DNA of 64,000 bases, from NCBI RefSeq assembly GCF_009789555.1, contig NZ_CP046902.1:50001-114000 (forward strand), given 5' to 3'. The position numbers and the translations under genes were made by a program. This document shows, piece after piece, positions 50,334-60,140 of this stretch. Each line of letters starts with the position of its first letter. Position 1 is the stretch's first letter. The stretch comes from Stutzerimonas stutzeri (lineage in GTDB: Bacteria; Pseudomonadota; Gammaproteobacteria; Pseudomonadales; Pseudomonadaceae). The notes below the pieces were generated by a model that was not told where the DNA came from, did no database searches, and saw only the letters and a list, made by a program, of their open reading frames with translations.

Positions 50334-51617
50334 ATGTCCCGTTCCGAAACCCTCTTCGCTAGCGCCCAGAACCACATTCCAGGCGGCGTCAACTCCCCGG
50401 TGCGCGCTTTCCGGAGCGTTGGCGGCACGCCGCTGTTTCTCAAGCACGCCGAAGGTGCCTACGTCACGGACGAGGACGACAAGCGCTACGTCGATTACGT
50501 CGGTTCCTGGGGTCCGATGATTCTCGGCCACAGTCATCCCGAAGTGCTTGAAGCGGTACGTCGGCAACTGGTGCATGGCCTTTCGTACGGCGCGCCAACG
50601 GCCATGGAAACCGAAATGGCCGAGCTGGTCTGCAGCCTGGTCCCGTCGATGGAAATGCTGCGCATGGTCAGCTCGGGCACCGAGGCGACCATGAGCGCCA
50701 TTCGTCTGGCCCGTGGCTACACCGGCCGCGACAGCATCATCAAGTTCGAAGGGTGCTATCACGGCCATTCCGACAGCCTGCTGGTCAAGGCCGGCTCGGG
50801 CGCTTTGACCCAGGGCGTACCCAGCTCGGCAGGCGTGCCGGCGGCGTTTGCCAAACATACCCTGACCCTGCCCTTCAACGATCTGGCCGCCGTCGAGCAA
50901 ATGCTTGCGGAAGTCGGCAACGAAGTCGCCTGCATCATCGTCGAACCGGTCGCAGGCAACATGAATTGCGTACCGCCAGCGCCCGGCTACCTGCAAGGGC
51001 TGCGCGAACAATGCGACAAGCACGGCGTGGTGTTGATTTTCGATGAGGTGATGACCGGTTTCCGCGTCGCACTCGGCGGCGCGCAGGCGCACTACGGCGT
51101 CACTCCGGACCTGACTACTTTTGGCAAGATCATCGGCGGCGGCATGCCGGTCGGCTGCTTTGGCGGCAAGCGCGCCATCATGGAACGTATCGCGCCCCTG
51201 GGGCCGGTCTATCAGGCGGGCACGCTCTCGGGCAACCCGTTGGCGATGGCCGCGGGCCTGACCACACTGCGATTGATCAACCGCCCCGGCTTCCACGCCG
51301 AACTCACCGATTACACCACGCGCATGTTGACGGGCCTGAAGGAACGCGCCGCGGCAGCCGGTATTCCCTTCGTCACCACCCAGGTCGGTGGCATGTTCGG
51401 CCTGTACTTCAGCGAGGCGGATGACATCGTCACCTTCGAAGATGTCATGGCGAGCGATGCCGAGCGCTTCAAGCAGTTCTTCCACCACATGCTCGACGGC
51501 GGCGTGTACCTCGCCCCCAGCGCATTCGAAGCAGGCTTCACCTCTATCGCCCACGGCGACAAGGAGCTTCAACTGACGCTCGATGCCGCCGAGCGCGCCT
51601 TCGCTCGACTGACATGA
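50334..51617 (+). CDS. hemL: Glutamate-1-semialdehyde 2,1-aminomutase HemL
   Basis: A 427-residue PLP enzyme forming 5-aminolevulinate for heme. The PLP lysine is K265 (TTFGKIIGGGMPVG), the cofactor aspartate lies in LIFDEVMTGFR, and PGGVNSPVRAF opens the protein. It follows thiE by 49 bases and its stop overlaps the next gene start (ATGA). Confidence 0.96.
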   Translation: MSRSETLFASAQNHIPGGVNSPVRAFRSVGGTPLFLKHAEGAYVTDEDDKRYVDYVGSWGPMILGHSHPEVLEAVRRQLVHGLSYGAPTAMETEMAELVCSLVPSMEMLRMVSSGTEATMSAIRLARGYTGRDSIIKFEGCYHGHSDSLLVKAGSGALTQGVPSSAGVPAAFAKHTLTLPFNDLAAVEQMLAEVGNEVACIIVEPVAGNMNCVPPAPGYLQGLREQCDKHGVVLIFDEVMTGFRVALGGAQAHYGVTPDLTTFGKIIGGGMPVGCFGGKRAIMERIAPLGPVYQAGTLSGNPLAMAAGLTTLRLINRPGFHAELTDYTTRMLTGLKERAAAAGIPFVTTQVGGMFGLYFSEADDIVTFEDVMASDAERFKQFFHHMLDGGVYLAPSAFEAGFTSIAHGDKELQLTLDAAERAFARLT

Positions 51618-52252
51618 ACCCGATGCCCGATCTGTTGCAAGCCACACTGCTGATGCTGGCCGGACTCTCCAGCGCCGTCTGGATCGGTACGGCCCGTCGC
51701 GGTTACGGCGAACCGGACCAGCCCGCGCTGTTTTGCGCCCTGCTCGCCTTCAGCCTGGCGGCCGGAACCGGGGCCTGTGCTGCCGGGCGGCTCGCGTTCG
51801 GCCTCGACACGCTCGAAGCCGAACGCTGGCTGATGCAGGCGACGCTGCTGCTGGGGCTACCGTTGGTCGGCGTGGTGGCACTGACCTTGAGTCGCGCGTG
51901 GACCTGGAGCCGACCGACGTGGGGCCGGATCGTGATTGGCCTTTGCGCTTTTTTCGAGTTGGCTCGCCAGCTCGGCTGGAGCGCGCCTTATGCGTTGGCG
52001 CTGGGTCTGCTCAGCGCGCTGCTGGTCGTTTATGCGGGCGCGCTGCACTGGCCAGCACGGCTGCAGGCCAGTGCCGGCGCGGCGGGCGGCGTTCTGATGC
52101 TGATCGCGGTGCCCTGGAGCGGGCTGACGTTCGGGCCTAATCCGCTCGGCGGCTTTCAGCAGCTCTGGCTCGCGCTGGCATGCCCCATCATTGCCTGGCT
52201 GCTGCTTAATCTGCCGGGTAATCTTCGTGAGCGAACCACCGCGCCTGCATAA
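51614..52252 (+). CDS. Membrane protein of unknown function, hemL-linked
   Basis: A 212-residue protein with about six hydrophobic segments and short polar loops, and the conserved-looking sequence FFELARQLGWSAPYALALG. I do not recognise a domain. Translation is coupled to hemL by a four-base overlap. An equivalent membrane protein follows hemL in P. aeruginosa (recalled as PA3978), so it is a conserved gene. Confidence 0.8.
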   Translation: MNPMPDLLQATLLMLAGLSSAVWIGTARRGYGEPDQPALFCALLAFSLAAGTGACAAGRLAFGLDTLEAERWLMQATLLLGLPLVGVVALTLSRAWTWSRPTWGRIVIGLCAFFELARQLGWSAPYALALGLLSALLVVYAGALHWPARLQASAGAAGGVLMLIAVPWSGLTFGPNPLGGFQQLWLALACPIIAWLLLNLPGNLRERTTAPA

Positions 52253-52371
52253 AAGGCGGAGATGCGTTATCAAAGCCTTTGTAAGCAGGCAGCGGCTTAT
52301 CCATAATGTGAACGTCGGCTCGTTTTCGCCGGACCTTCAGTCACCGCCCTGCTCTTCGAGGCGCTCGATTC

Positions 52372-52914
52372 ATGACTCGCACCGGTTGCAGCCTCGCCCT
52401 TGGCTGCCTGCTGCTTCTAACGCCCCTGCTGGCTACGGCGGGAGGCAATTCGCTGCTAATCCCGGCGACTTCCCGGTGTGCGCTTAATACCGCTCCGCAA
52501 GAGATGCGCGAGGCATTGCGTGCCTGCGAGCAAGCCGCCAGTGAAGGCGACGTGCAAGCGGCGTACGAGCTGGGTGAATACCACTACGATGGTCGCCGCA
52601 TCCCTCGCGACCCGGCCAAGGCCCTGCACTGGTTCGAGCAGGCATCGCTGCAGGGGCACGCCCTGGCCCAGCACCGCCTTGGCGTGATGTTCTTCCGCGG
52701 CGAAGGCGTGCCGGCAAACAATGTCCAGGCGTACGTGGTGTTGAAAATGTCGGCGATCAACGGCGAGGAAGACGCCCTGGATACTGCCGACCGGGTTTCC
52801 GCACAGATGCGCCGTGACGAACTGGAGATCGCCACCCAGGTGCTCGGCCAGATATTTCGTGACTACCTGATGGACTTGCAAACCGCCGAAGGTCACGAAC
52901 CGTTTCGTCCTTGA
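52372..52914 (+). CDS. Sel1-like repeat exported protein
   Basis: A 180-residue protein with a signal peptide (about 1-23). Two Sel1/TPR-type repeats are visible: QAAYELGEYHYDGRRIPRDPAKALHWFEQAS and ALAQHRLGVMFFRGEGVPANNVQAYVVLKMSA, here quoted in parts only as A-Y-E-L-G-x-x-Y and A-x-x-x-L-G-x-M-F repeats. Such proteins bind partners in the periplasm; the partner is unknown. Confidence 0.82.
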   Translation: MTRTGCSLALGCLLLLTPLLATAGGNSLLIPATSRCALNTAPQEMREALRACEQAASEGDVQAAYELGEYHYDGRRIPRDPAKALHWFEQASLQGHALAQHRLGVMFFRGEGVPANNVQAYVVLKMSAINGEEDALDTADRVSAQMRRDELEIATQVLGQIFRDYLMDLQTAEGHEPFRP

Positions 52915-53055
52915 CGGGGACCTGCGCCCTGCGGCACCGCCATTGCGCCGGGCCGCACGCCCCACTTTGCACGCCACCTTGTCCGTCGCTCCCGGCCACC
53001 TCCGTCATCGGGCCCGGCTCCGTCGACAGCGCTTTTATCGTCCACGTCCTGGCCG

Positions 53056-53061
53056 TATAAT
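53056..53061 (+). promoter_or_regulatory. Candidate -10 element of miaB
   Basis: TATAAT lies 36 bases upstream of the miaB ATG. The corresponding -35 region is poor (TTTTAT), so only the -10 element is supported. Confidence 0.4.
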
Positions 53062-53096
53062 CGCCGGTCATTTTTTGCACAACGCCGGCCCGTCAC

Positions 53097-54437
53097 ATGA
53101 CCCGCAAGCTTTATATCGAAACCCATGGCTGCCAGATGAACGAGTACGACAGCTCGCGCATGGTGGACCTGCTGGGCGAGCAGCAACCTCTGGAGATCAC
53201 CACCAATCCGGCCGAAGCGGACGTGATCTTGCTCAACACCTGCTCGATTCGTGAAAAGGCCCAGGAAAAGGTTTTTTCACAGTTGGGCCGCTGGCGTGAA
53301 CTGAAGCTGGACAACCCTCAACTGGTAATCGGTGTCGGCGGCTGCGTGGCGAGCCAGGAGGGCGCGGCGATCCGTGACCGTGCGCCTTACGTGGACGTGG
53401 TATTCGGCCCGCAAACCCTGCATCGCCTGCCGGAAATGATCGACGCGGCACGCACCACGAAAAAGCCGCAGGTCGATATTTCCTTCCCCGAGATCGAGAA
53501 GTTCGATCGGCTGCCCGAGCCACGCGTGGACGGTCCGACGGCGTTCGTCTCGGTCATGGAAGGCTGCAGCAAATACTGCACCTTTTGCGTCGTGCCTTAC
53601 ACGCGTGGCGAAGAAGTCAGCCGGCCGTTCGACGACGTGCTGGCCGAAGTGATCCACCTGGCCGAAAACGGCGTTCGCGAGGTCACCTTGCTCGGGCAGA
53701 ACGTCAACGGCTACCGTGGCGCGACCCATGATGGGCGAATCGCGGACCTGGCCGAACTGATCCGCGTGGTGGCAGCGGTCGACGGCATCGACCGGATTCG
53801 CTACACCACCAGCCATCCGCTGGAGTTTTCCGACGCGTTGATTCAGGCCCACGCCGAAGTACCGGAGCTGGTGAAGTACCTGCACCTGCCAGTCCAGGCG
53901 GGCTCCGATCGCGTGCTGGCGGCGATGAAACGCAACCATACGGCGCTCGAATACAAGTCCCGCATCCGCAAGCTGAAGGCAGCGGTGCCCGACATCCTGA
54001 TCAGCTCGGATTTCATCGTCGGCTTCCCCGGTGAAACCGAAAAGGATTTCGAGCAGACCATGAAACTGATCGAGGACGTGGGCTTCGACTTCTCCTACTC
54101 CTTCGTCTACAGCTCGCGGCCCGGCACCCCGGCAGCGGACCTGATCGATGAAACGCCCGAAGAGGTCAAGAAGCAGCGCCTGGCGATCCTGCAGCAACGC
54201 ATCAACCAGCAGGGTTTCGAAAACAGCCGACGGATGGTGGGTACGCAGCAGCGCATTCTGGTCACGGACTACTCTAAAAAAGACCCAGGCATGCTTCAGG
54301 GCCGTACCGAGCACAACCGGATCGTCAACTTCCGTTGCGACAATCCGAGGCTGATCGGCCAGTTCGTCGACGTGTACATTGACGATGCGTTGCCGCACTC
54401 ATTGCGGGGCACGTTGCTCGAACAGGTCGCGAGCTGA
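53097..54437 (+). CDS. miaB: tRNA-2-methylthio-N6-dimethylallyladenosine synthase MiaB
   Basis: A 446-residue radical-SAM methylthiotransferase. The N-terminal domain binds one iron-sulfur cluster through THGCQMNEYDSSR, LLNTCSIREKA and GVGGCVASQE; the radical-SAM cluster motif is CSKYCTFC. A C-terminal TRAM domain follows RILVTDYSKKD. It modifies A37 of UNN-reading tRNAs. It heads the miaB-ybeZ-ybeY-corC-lnt block. Confidence 0.96.
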   Translation: MTRKLYIETHGCQMNEYDSSRMVDLLGEQQPLEITTNPAEADVILLNTCSIREKAQEKVFSQLGRWRELKLDNPQLVIGVGGCVASQEGAAIRDRAPYVDVVFGPQTLHRLPEMIDAARTTKKPQVDISFPEIEKFDRLPEPRVDGPTAFVSVMEGCSKYCTFCVVPYTRGEEVSRPFDDVLAEVIHLAENGVREVTLLGQNVNGYRGATHDGRIADLAELIRVVAAVDGIDRIRYTTSHPLEFSDALIQAHAEVPELVKYLHLPVQAGSDRVLAAMKRNHTALEYKSRIRKLKAAVPDILISSDFIVGFPGETEKDFEQTMKLIEDVGFDFSYSFVYSSRPGTPAADLIDETPEEVKKQRLAILQQRINQQGFENSRRMVGTQQRILVTDYSKKDPGMLQGRTEHNRIVNFRCDNPRLIGQFVDVYIDDALPHSLRGTLLEQVAS

Positions 54438-54581
54438 ACAGACCGGCGCGGCGGCAGGCCCTCGACGAGTGCCCACCGCCGGTGCACCGAGCGCTTGCCT
54501 GGGCCGGCAGGTCGCTGCTTTTTTTCTTGCGCGGCGCTATTCTCACCCAATCTTCATGCAGAGCAGGTCAATCAAAAGCCC

Positions 54582-55589
54582 TTGAACGCCCCCATCGAAC
54601 CTCATCGTTTCACCCTGGAACCCTTTGAAGCCGATCGCTTCGCCAATCTGTGTGGCCAGTTCGACGAGCATTTGCGCCTGATCGAACAGCGCCTGGAGCT
54701 GGAGATCCGCAATCGCGGAAACCAGTTCGAGCTGATCGGCCCGGCTGACGTGACCAAAGCCGCAGAGCATCTTCTGCGTCGCCTGTACCGCGAGACCAAG
54801 AACGCCGAACTCTCGCCGGACATGGTCCACCTGTTCCTTCAGGAATCGGCCATGGAGGAGCTGAACAACGCGTCCACCACGCCGAACATTTCACTGCGCA
54901 CCCGCAAAGGCAATATTCGTCCTCGCGGCGCCAACCAGCAGCGCTACGTGCAATCGATCCTCGATAACGACATCAACTTCGGCATCGGCCCGGCCGGTAC
55001 CGGCAAGACCTATCTGGCCGTTGCCTGCGCCGTCGATGCGCTGGAGCGCGAGCAGATCCGCCGCATCCTGCTGGTACGTCCGGCCGTCGAAGCCGGCGAA
55101 AAGCTCGGCTTCCTGCCGGGCGACCTGGCGCAGAAGATCGACCCCTACCTGCGACCACTCTATGACGCCCTCTATGAGATGCTCGGCTTCGAACACGTGG
55201 CGCGGCTGATCGAAAAGCAGGTCATCGAGATCGCACCGCTGGCCTACATGCGCGGCCGCACCTTGAACAACAGCTTCATCATTCTCGACGAAAGCCAGAA
55301 CACCACGCTGGAACAGATGAAAATGTTCCTCACCCGCATCGGCTTCGGCTCCACGGCCGTGATCACCGGGGATATCACCCAGGTGGACCTGCCGCGCGGC
55401 ACCAAGAGCGGCCTGGCACACGTGATCGAAGTGCTCAAGGACGTCAACGGCATCAGCTTTACCCACTTCAAGCCCAAGGACGTGGTTCGCCATCCGCTGG
55501 TGCAGCGCATCGTCGAAGCCTACGAGGCGTTCGAAGAACGCCAGCCCCTGCCCGGCAGACGCGGCGCATCGGACAGTCGCGATGATTGA
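54582..55589 (+). CDS. ybeZ: PhoH-like ATPase YbeZ
   Basis: A 335-residue PhoH-family NTPase with Walker A GPAGTGKT (136-143) and Walker B FIILDESQNT. It works with the adjacent YbeY in ribosome and RNA maturation. I chose TTG at 54582 because the protein then starts NAPIEPHRFTLEPFEADRF, as in other pseudomonads; an upstream in-frame ATG at 54495 would add an unrelated tail. It overlaps ybeY by eight bases. Confidence 0.9.
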   Translation: MNAPIEPHRFTLEPFEADRFANLCGQFDEHLRLIEQRLELEIRNRGNQFELIGPADVTKAAEHLLRRLYRETKNAELSPDMVHLFLQESAMEELNNASTTPNISLRTRKGNIRPRGANQQRYVQSILDNDINFGIGPAGTGKTYLAVACAVDALEREQIRRILLVRPAVEAGEKLGFLPGDLAQKIDPYLRPLYDALYEMLGFEHVARLIEKQVIEIAPLAYMRGRTLNNSFIILDESQNTTLEQMKMFLTRIGFGSTAVITGDITQVDLPRGTKSGLAHVIEVLKDVNGISFTHFKPKDVVRHPLVQRIVEAYEAFEERQPLPGRRGASDSRDD

Positions 55590-56049
55590 ACTCGATGTGC
55601 AGTGTGCCACCCGTGGCACGGTGCCTGACGAAGCGGACCTGCGGCACTGGTGCGAGCTGGCGCTGCGCCAGCGCAGTGCCGATTCCGAGCTGACCATTCG
55701 CCTGGTGGATGAAGAAGAAGGGCGCGAACTCAACCGCACCTGGCGACAGAAGGATTACGCCACCAACGTGCTGTCCTTCCCCGCCGATGTCCCGGACGGA
55801 CCGGGCGGCGTTCCGCTGCTGGATATCCCGCTGCTCGGCGACCTGGTGATCTGCGTACCGGTCGTCGAACACGAAGCGGCCGAGCAAGGCAAGGCGCTGC
55901 CCGCGCATTGGGCGCACCTGGTCATTCATGGCTGCCTGCATCTGCTCGGCTATGATCACCTCGACGACGACGAAGCCGAAGAAATGGAAAGCCTCGAGCG
56001 TCAACTGATGGCCGAATTGGGTCACCCCGACCCCTACGCCACCGAATAG
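55582..56049 (+). CDS. ybeY: Endoribonuclease YbeY (16S rRNA maturation)
   Basis: A 155-residue metalloprotein with the H3-x-H5-x-H zinc motif HGCLHLLGYDH (H116, H120, H126) and the conserved TNVLSFP segment. It takes part in 16S rRNA 3'-end processing and ribosome quality control. It overlaps ybeZ by eight bases and is followed by corC. Confidence 0.95.
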   Translation: MIELDVQCATRGTVPDEADLRHWCELALRQRSADSELTIRLVDEEEGRELNRTWRQKDYATNVLSFPADVPDGPGGVPLLDIPLLGDLVICVPVVEHEAAEQGKALPAHWAHLVIHGCLHLLGYDHLDDDEAEEMESLERQLMAELGHPDPYATE

Positions 56050-56087
56050 CCCGAACGGGCAACTGCAAGGACCATTGAGTCAAAGAC

Positions 56088-56936
56088 ATGAGCGAAGACC
56101 GATCGAGCAACGGGCAAAAGTCCTGGTTTGGGAAAATCACCCAGGCTTTTGCCCATGAGCCGAAAAATCGTGAGGAGCTGCTGGAAGTACTGCGCGGCGC
56201 CCATCAGAACAAACTGCTGGACAACGAAGCCCTGGCAATCGTCGAGGGCGCCATACAGGTAGCGGACCTGCAGGTCCGCGACATCATGGTGCCGCGCTCG
56301 CAGGTGATGAGCATCAGGGCCGACCAGTCGCCGAAGGAGTTCCTTCCGGCGATCATTTCCGCGGCGCACTCGCGCTATCCGGTGGTCGGCGACAGCCTCG
56401 ACGAGGTGATCGGCGTGCTGCTGGCCAAAGACCTGTTGCCGCTGATCCTGCAAGGCGACCTGCAACCTTTCGACATCAAGGACCTGTTGCGCCCGGCCAC
56501 GTTCGTTCCCGAGTCAAAGCGCCTCAACGTGCTGCTGCGCGAGTTCCGTGCGAACCACAGCCACATGGCCATCGTCATCGACGAATACGGCGGCGTCGCC
56601 GGCCTGGTGACCATCGAGGACGTGCTGGAGCAGATCGTCGGCGATATCGAAGATGAACACGATATCGAAGAAGACAGCTACATCCGACCGCTGCCCAGCG
56701 GCGATTTCCTGGTCAAGGCGCTGACGCCCATCGACAGCTTCAACGAGTTCTTCGGCAGCGAGTTCCCCGATGAGGAATTCGATACCGTGGCCGGGCTGGT
56801 CATGAGCATGTTCGGCCATCTGCCCAAGCGTAACGAGGTCACCGAGATCGATGGATTCCGTTTCCGCGTACTCAACGCCGATAGCCGTCGCGTGCACATG
56901 CTGCGCCTGAGCCGCCTGCAACCGGAACACCACTAG
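56088..56936 (+). CDS. corC: CorC/HlyC-family CBS-domain protein
   Basis: A 282-residue cytoplasmic protein with two CBS domains (about 65-190; VRDIMVPRSQVMSI and MAIVIDEYGGVAGLVTIED) and a C-terminal CorC_HlyC domain. It is tied to magnesium/cobalt efflux in enterobacteria. It lies in the usual ybeZ-ybeY-corC-lnt order. Confidence 0.92.
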   Translation: MSEDRSSNGQKSWFGKITQAFAHEPKNREELLEVLRGAHQNKLLDNEALAIVEGAIQVADLQVRDIMVPRSQVMSIRADQSPKEFLPAIISAAHSRYPVVGDSLDEVIGVLLAKDLLPLILQGDLQPFDIKDLLRPATFVPESKRLNVLLREFRANHSHMAIVIDEYGGVAGLVTIEDVLEQIVGDIEDEHDIEEDSYIRPLPSGDFLVKALTPIDSFNEFFGSEFPDEEFDTVAGLVMSMFGHLPKRNEVTEIDGFRFRVLNADSRRVHMLRLSRLQPEHH

Positions 56937-57040
56937 GCACCTGGCGGCCCCCTCGGCGGCCAAACCTTCGGTAGACTTGGCTCGCACTGTACCCACCCGC
57001 CGCCGTCATCCGTACCGCGGCGGTTCTCCAAGGAACCTCC

Positions 57041-58552
57041 ATGCGCTGGATCACCCGCCCCGGCTGGCCGGGCAACCTGCTGGCACTTGCCGCCGGAGCC
57101 CTGACCACCCTGTCGCTCGCGCCATTCGATATCTGGCCCTTGGCCCTGGTATCGATCGGACTGATTTATCTGGGCCTGCGCGAGCTGGCGCCGAAGCAGG
57201 CGGCCGGTCGCGGCTGGTGCTACGGCTTCGGCCTGTTCGCTTCCGGCGTCAGTTGGGTCTACGTCAGCATCCATGATTTCGGCGCGGCGCCGCCGATCCT
57301 CGCGGGCGCGCTGACGCTGGGCTTCGTTGCGGGCCTGGCGTTGTTCTTCGCGCTCCTCGGCTGGCTCTGGTCGCGCTGGCTCCGGCCGTCCGGCGCGCCG
57401 CTGCACAGTGCGCTGGTGTTCGCGGCGCTGTGGCTTGCGCTGGACGCATTGCGTGGCTGGGTATTGACCGGCTTTCCCTGGCTGTATACCGGCTATAGCC
57501 AGCTCGACGGGCCACTGGCCGGCCTCGCGCCGATTGGCGGTGTATGGCTGCTCAGCTTCGTGCTCGTACTGACCGCGACCCTGCTGATAGAGCTGCCTCG
57601 CCTGCTGAAGAGCAAGAGTGCACTGATCGGCGCACTGGCCGCGCTGGGCCTGCTCTGGGGCGGCGCGCTGGGTCTCGGGCAGCACGCCTGGACGACATCC
57701 AAGGGCGAGCCCATTACGGTCGCGGCGATGCAAGGCAACGTCGCCCAAAGCCTCAAGTGGGACCCGAAAAAGCTTGAAATGCAGTTGCTGCTCTACCGCG
57801 ACATGACCTTCGGTAGCCGCCCGGTCGACCTCATCGTCTGGCCGGAAACCGCTGTGCCGATCCTCAAGGACCATGCCGAAGGTTATCTGACGATGATGGG
57901 CCGCTTCGCCCAGGAACGGCAGTCGGCGCTGATCACCGGCGTGCCGGTACGTCAGCCCAACGCCGACGGCGAGCTGCGCTACTACAACGGCCTGACCACC
58001 GCTGGCGATGCGCAGGGCACCTACCTGAAACAGAAACTGGTGCCCTTCGGCGAATACGTACCCTTGCAGGATCTGCTGCGCGGGCTGATCGCGTTCTTCG
58101 ACCTGCCGATGTCGGACTTTGCCCGCGGCACGCCAGACCAGGCATTGTTACAGGCGAAGGGCTACCGGATCGCGCCCTTCATCTGCTATGAGGTGGTGTA
58201 TCCGGAGTTTGCCGCCAGCCTCTCGGCGCAGAGCGACCTCCTGCTCACGGTCAGTAACGACGCCTGGTTCGGCCATTCGATCGGCCCCCTGCAACACTTG
58301 CAAATGGCGCAGATGCGCGCGCTCGAGGCAGGTCGCTGGATGGTGCGGGCCACCAACAACGGGGTCACCGTGCTGATCGACCCGCAGGGACGCATCGCCG
58401 GGCGGATTCCTGCCTTCGAGGAGGCGGTGCTCTACGGCGACGTCACGCCGATGCAGGGACTGACGCCGTATCTGCAGTGGCGATCATGGCCGCTGATCGC
58501 GATCTGCCTGCTGCTGCTCGGCTGGGGCCTGCTCCGCCGCCGACGGGCCTGA
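57041..58552 (+). CDS. lnt: Apolipoprotein N-acyltransferase Lnt
   Basis: A 503-residue inner-membrane enzyme with about eight membrane segments around a periplasmic nitrilase domain. The catalytic triad is E269 (VWPETAVP), K332 (KLVPFGEY) and C382 (FICYEVVYPE). It adds the third acyl chain to lipoproteins, such as LptE encoded downstream. Confidence 0.95.
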   Translation: MRWITRPGWPGNLLALAAGALTTLSLAPFDIWPLALVSIGLIYLGLRELAPKQAAGRGWCYGFGLFASGVSWVYVSIHDFGAAPPILAGALTLGFVAGLALFFALLGWLWSRWLRPSGAPLHSALVFAALWLALDALRGWVLTGFPWLYTGYSQLDGPLAGLAPIGGVWLLSFVLVLTATLLIELPRLLKSKSALIGALAALGLLWGGALGLGQHAWTTSKGEPITVAAMQGNVAQSLKWDPKKLEMQLLLYRDMTFGSRPVDLIVWPETAVPILKDHAEGYLTMMGRFAQERQSALITGVPVRQPNADGELRYYNGLTTAGDAQGTYLKQKLVPFGEYVPLQDLLRGLIAFFDLPMSDFARGTPDQALLQAKGYRIAPFICYEVVYPEFAASLSAQSDLLLTVSNDAWFGHSIGPLQHLQMAQMRALEAGRWMVRATNNGVTVLIDPQGRIAGRIPAFEEAVLYGDVTPMQGLTPYLQWRSWPLIAICLLLLGWGLLRRRRA

Positions 58553-58586
58553 GCGGTGAAATCCACGCCCACCGGCGGCTGGCCTC

Positions 58587-59360
58587 CTATTCGGCGTTGC
58601 CGCTGTAGATGAGCGGATAGACGAGCATCCCGACCGCCTCGTTGAGCAGCAGGCCGTTTTGCCAGACGGCCTGGGACTCGGGCAGCCAGCCGCCAAAGGG
58701 GCGCCCATTGGGCACGCCGCGAAACCCCATCGGAGCGGCGATCACCTGCAACCCATTGCGTTCGAAGCACCAGCGCGACCTCGGCATGTGCGAAGCCGAG
58801 GTTACCAACACGATCCGTTCGATCCCGGCAGCCTTGAGCTGCTGCGCGCTATACAGCGCATTTTCCCAGGTGGTGCGGCTGCGCTCTTCGAGCCAGCGCG
58901 TCGGCGTGGCGAAATCGCGCTCCAACGCCTCGGCGGCCAGCCAGGCCTCGCTCGGCGGCTGGCCGTAGTGCAGGCCGCCACTGGCCAGGATAGGCAGGCC
59001 CGAGGCCTTGGCCAGCCGCGCGGTGTAACGCAGCCGTTCGAGGGCGATGTGGCTGGGCTGATCCGATCCCCAACCGGGATCGGCCTGCTCACGTCCGGCG
59101 CCAAGCACCACGATCGCCTGAGCCTGCTGCCCGAGGCTGGACCATTGCGTCCGATCGAGGGCCGGTTCGCGCTCCAGCGCGCGCGCCGCCCACTCCACCG
59201 TCACCGGCAGGCTCATCAACCACAGTCCGCCGAATCCCAGTACGAAGCACACAGCAGCCAGCCGCGGCGCGCGGCGCCTGAGCCACCAGGCGGCGAGCAA
59301 AAGCAGTAACAGGCCGCCCGGAGGCAGCAGCAGTTGTTTGAAGAAATAACGAATCGGCAT
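58587..59360 (-). CDS. YdcF/DUF218-family membrane protein
   Basis: A 257-residue protein with two N-terminal membrane helices (about 8-25 and 33-52) and a DUF218 domain containing AIVVLGAGREQAD, ARLAKASGLPILASGG, RTTWENALYSAQ and VLVTSASHMPRSRWCFE. Related proteins (YdcF, SanA, ElyC) act in envelope or peptidoglycan precursor metabolism. The ATG at 59360 begins just before the first helix; it converges on lnt. Confidence 0.88.
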   Translation of the reverse strand: MPIRYFFKQLLLPPGGLLLLLLAAWWLRRRAPRLAAVCFVLGFGGLWLMSLPVTVEWAARALEREPALDRTQWSSLGQQAQAIVVLGAGREQADPGWGSDQPSHIALERLRYTARLAKASGLPILASGGLHYGQPPSEAWLAAEALERDFATPTRWLEERSRTTWENALYSAQQLKAAGIERIVLVTSASHMPRSRWCFERNGLQVIAAPMGFRGVPNGRPFGGWLPESQAVWQNGLLLNEAVGMLVYPLIYSGNAE

Positions 59361-59428
59361 GTGCAGCTCCCACGTCTCGGTTGCTGCAACTCTACCTGTC
59401 GGTGCTCCGCTTGTCGGGGCGAATATCG

Positions 59429-59884
59429 TCAGTGCCTGGGGTAGGTATGCAGACGCTGACGGGCACGCAACAGCTGTGATCCACAAGCCGAGCACGCCAC
59501 CGGGCCCGCACCTTCGGGCCAATTCACGCTGGCGCCACAGAGCGCACAGCTCATGGCCTGGTGAAGCGTCAACGGGGCCTGTTTGCTGCGCTTGGCCGGA
59601 TGATGATGACGTAGCACATTGCGCAACGCCGGGCGTGTTGCTTGCCGAACCAGCTGCGCCTGCTCCTCCGCTGCCGCGTGCCACCCGGACAGCCATTGTG
59701 AATCCTGCTGCAGATAAGCGCGGATCAGGTCGAATTCGGCCGGGGTCAGCCCGCCGACTTCCAGCTCGGTCGTCGCACCTGCATCGCTGTCGGCGGTTCG
59801 CTCCGCCTCTTCCAACGCCACACTCAGCCGTTGCAGCACGCGTCCATAGAGGTTGCCCTCATCCGCTTGGCGCTCTCTACCCAT
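59429..59884 (-). CDS. Zinc-ribbon protein, DUF1451/YbeL type
   Basis: A 151-residue soluble protein with an N-terminal helical part and a C-terminal zinc ribbon with two CxxC pairs (SCALCGAS and ACSACGSQ). The E. coli homologue ybeL also lies near leuS-lptE-holA, supporting the assignment. Function unknown. It is divergent from leuS. Confidence 0.82.
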   Translation of the reverse strand: MGRERQADEGNLYGRVLQRLSVALEEAERTADSDAGATTELEVGGLTPAEFDLIRAYLQQDSQWLSGWHAAAEEQAQLVRQATRPALRNVLRHHHPAKRSKQAPLTLHQAMSCALCGASVNWPEGAGPVACSACGSQLLRARQRLHTYPRH

Positions 59885-60012
59885 GATTCACCTCGTCATT
59901 CGTCCCGCCCCCCGTACAAGCGTAGCTCACACGCGAACGACGACGCCCACATCGACCAACGGGGCCGTGCGGCGCCAGCAAATCAGGTTTCCCTCGGTCA
60001 GCGGGGGTCATG

Positions 60013-60018
60013 TATGCT
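60013..60018 (+). promoter_or_regulatory. Candidate extended -10 of leuS
   Basis: TG-TATGCT lies about 125 bases upstream of the leuS ATG, within the divergent gap to the zinc-ribbon gene. No good -35 is visible. Confidence 0.35.
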
Positions 60019-60140
60019 ACGGCGCTTCCATGCTGTCGCATTCAGCCCGTTGCGCCGCCGTTTTCGCCAGGTCTCGCCCGGCATTTCCGCAGCCCGTCGC
60101 CGCTACGCGAACAGCCAGCCCCTATTCAACGCCAGTAGCC

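Noticed and set aside
54495..54581. An N-terminal extension of YbeZ from ATG 54495
   Set aside because: The added residues are unlike the family, and alignment starts at TTG 54582.
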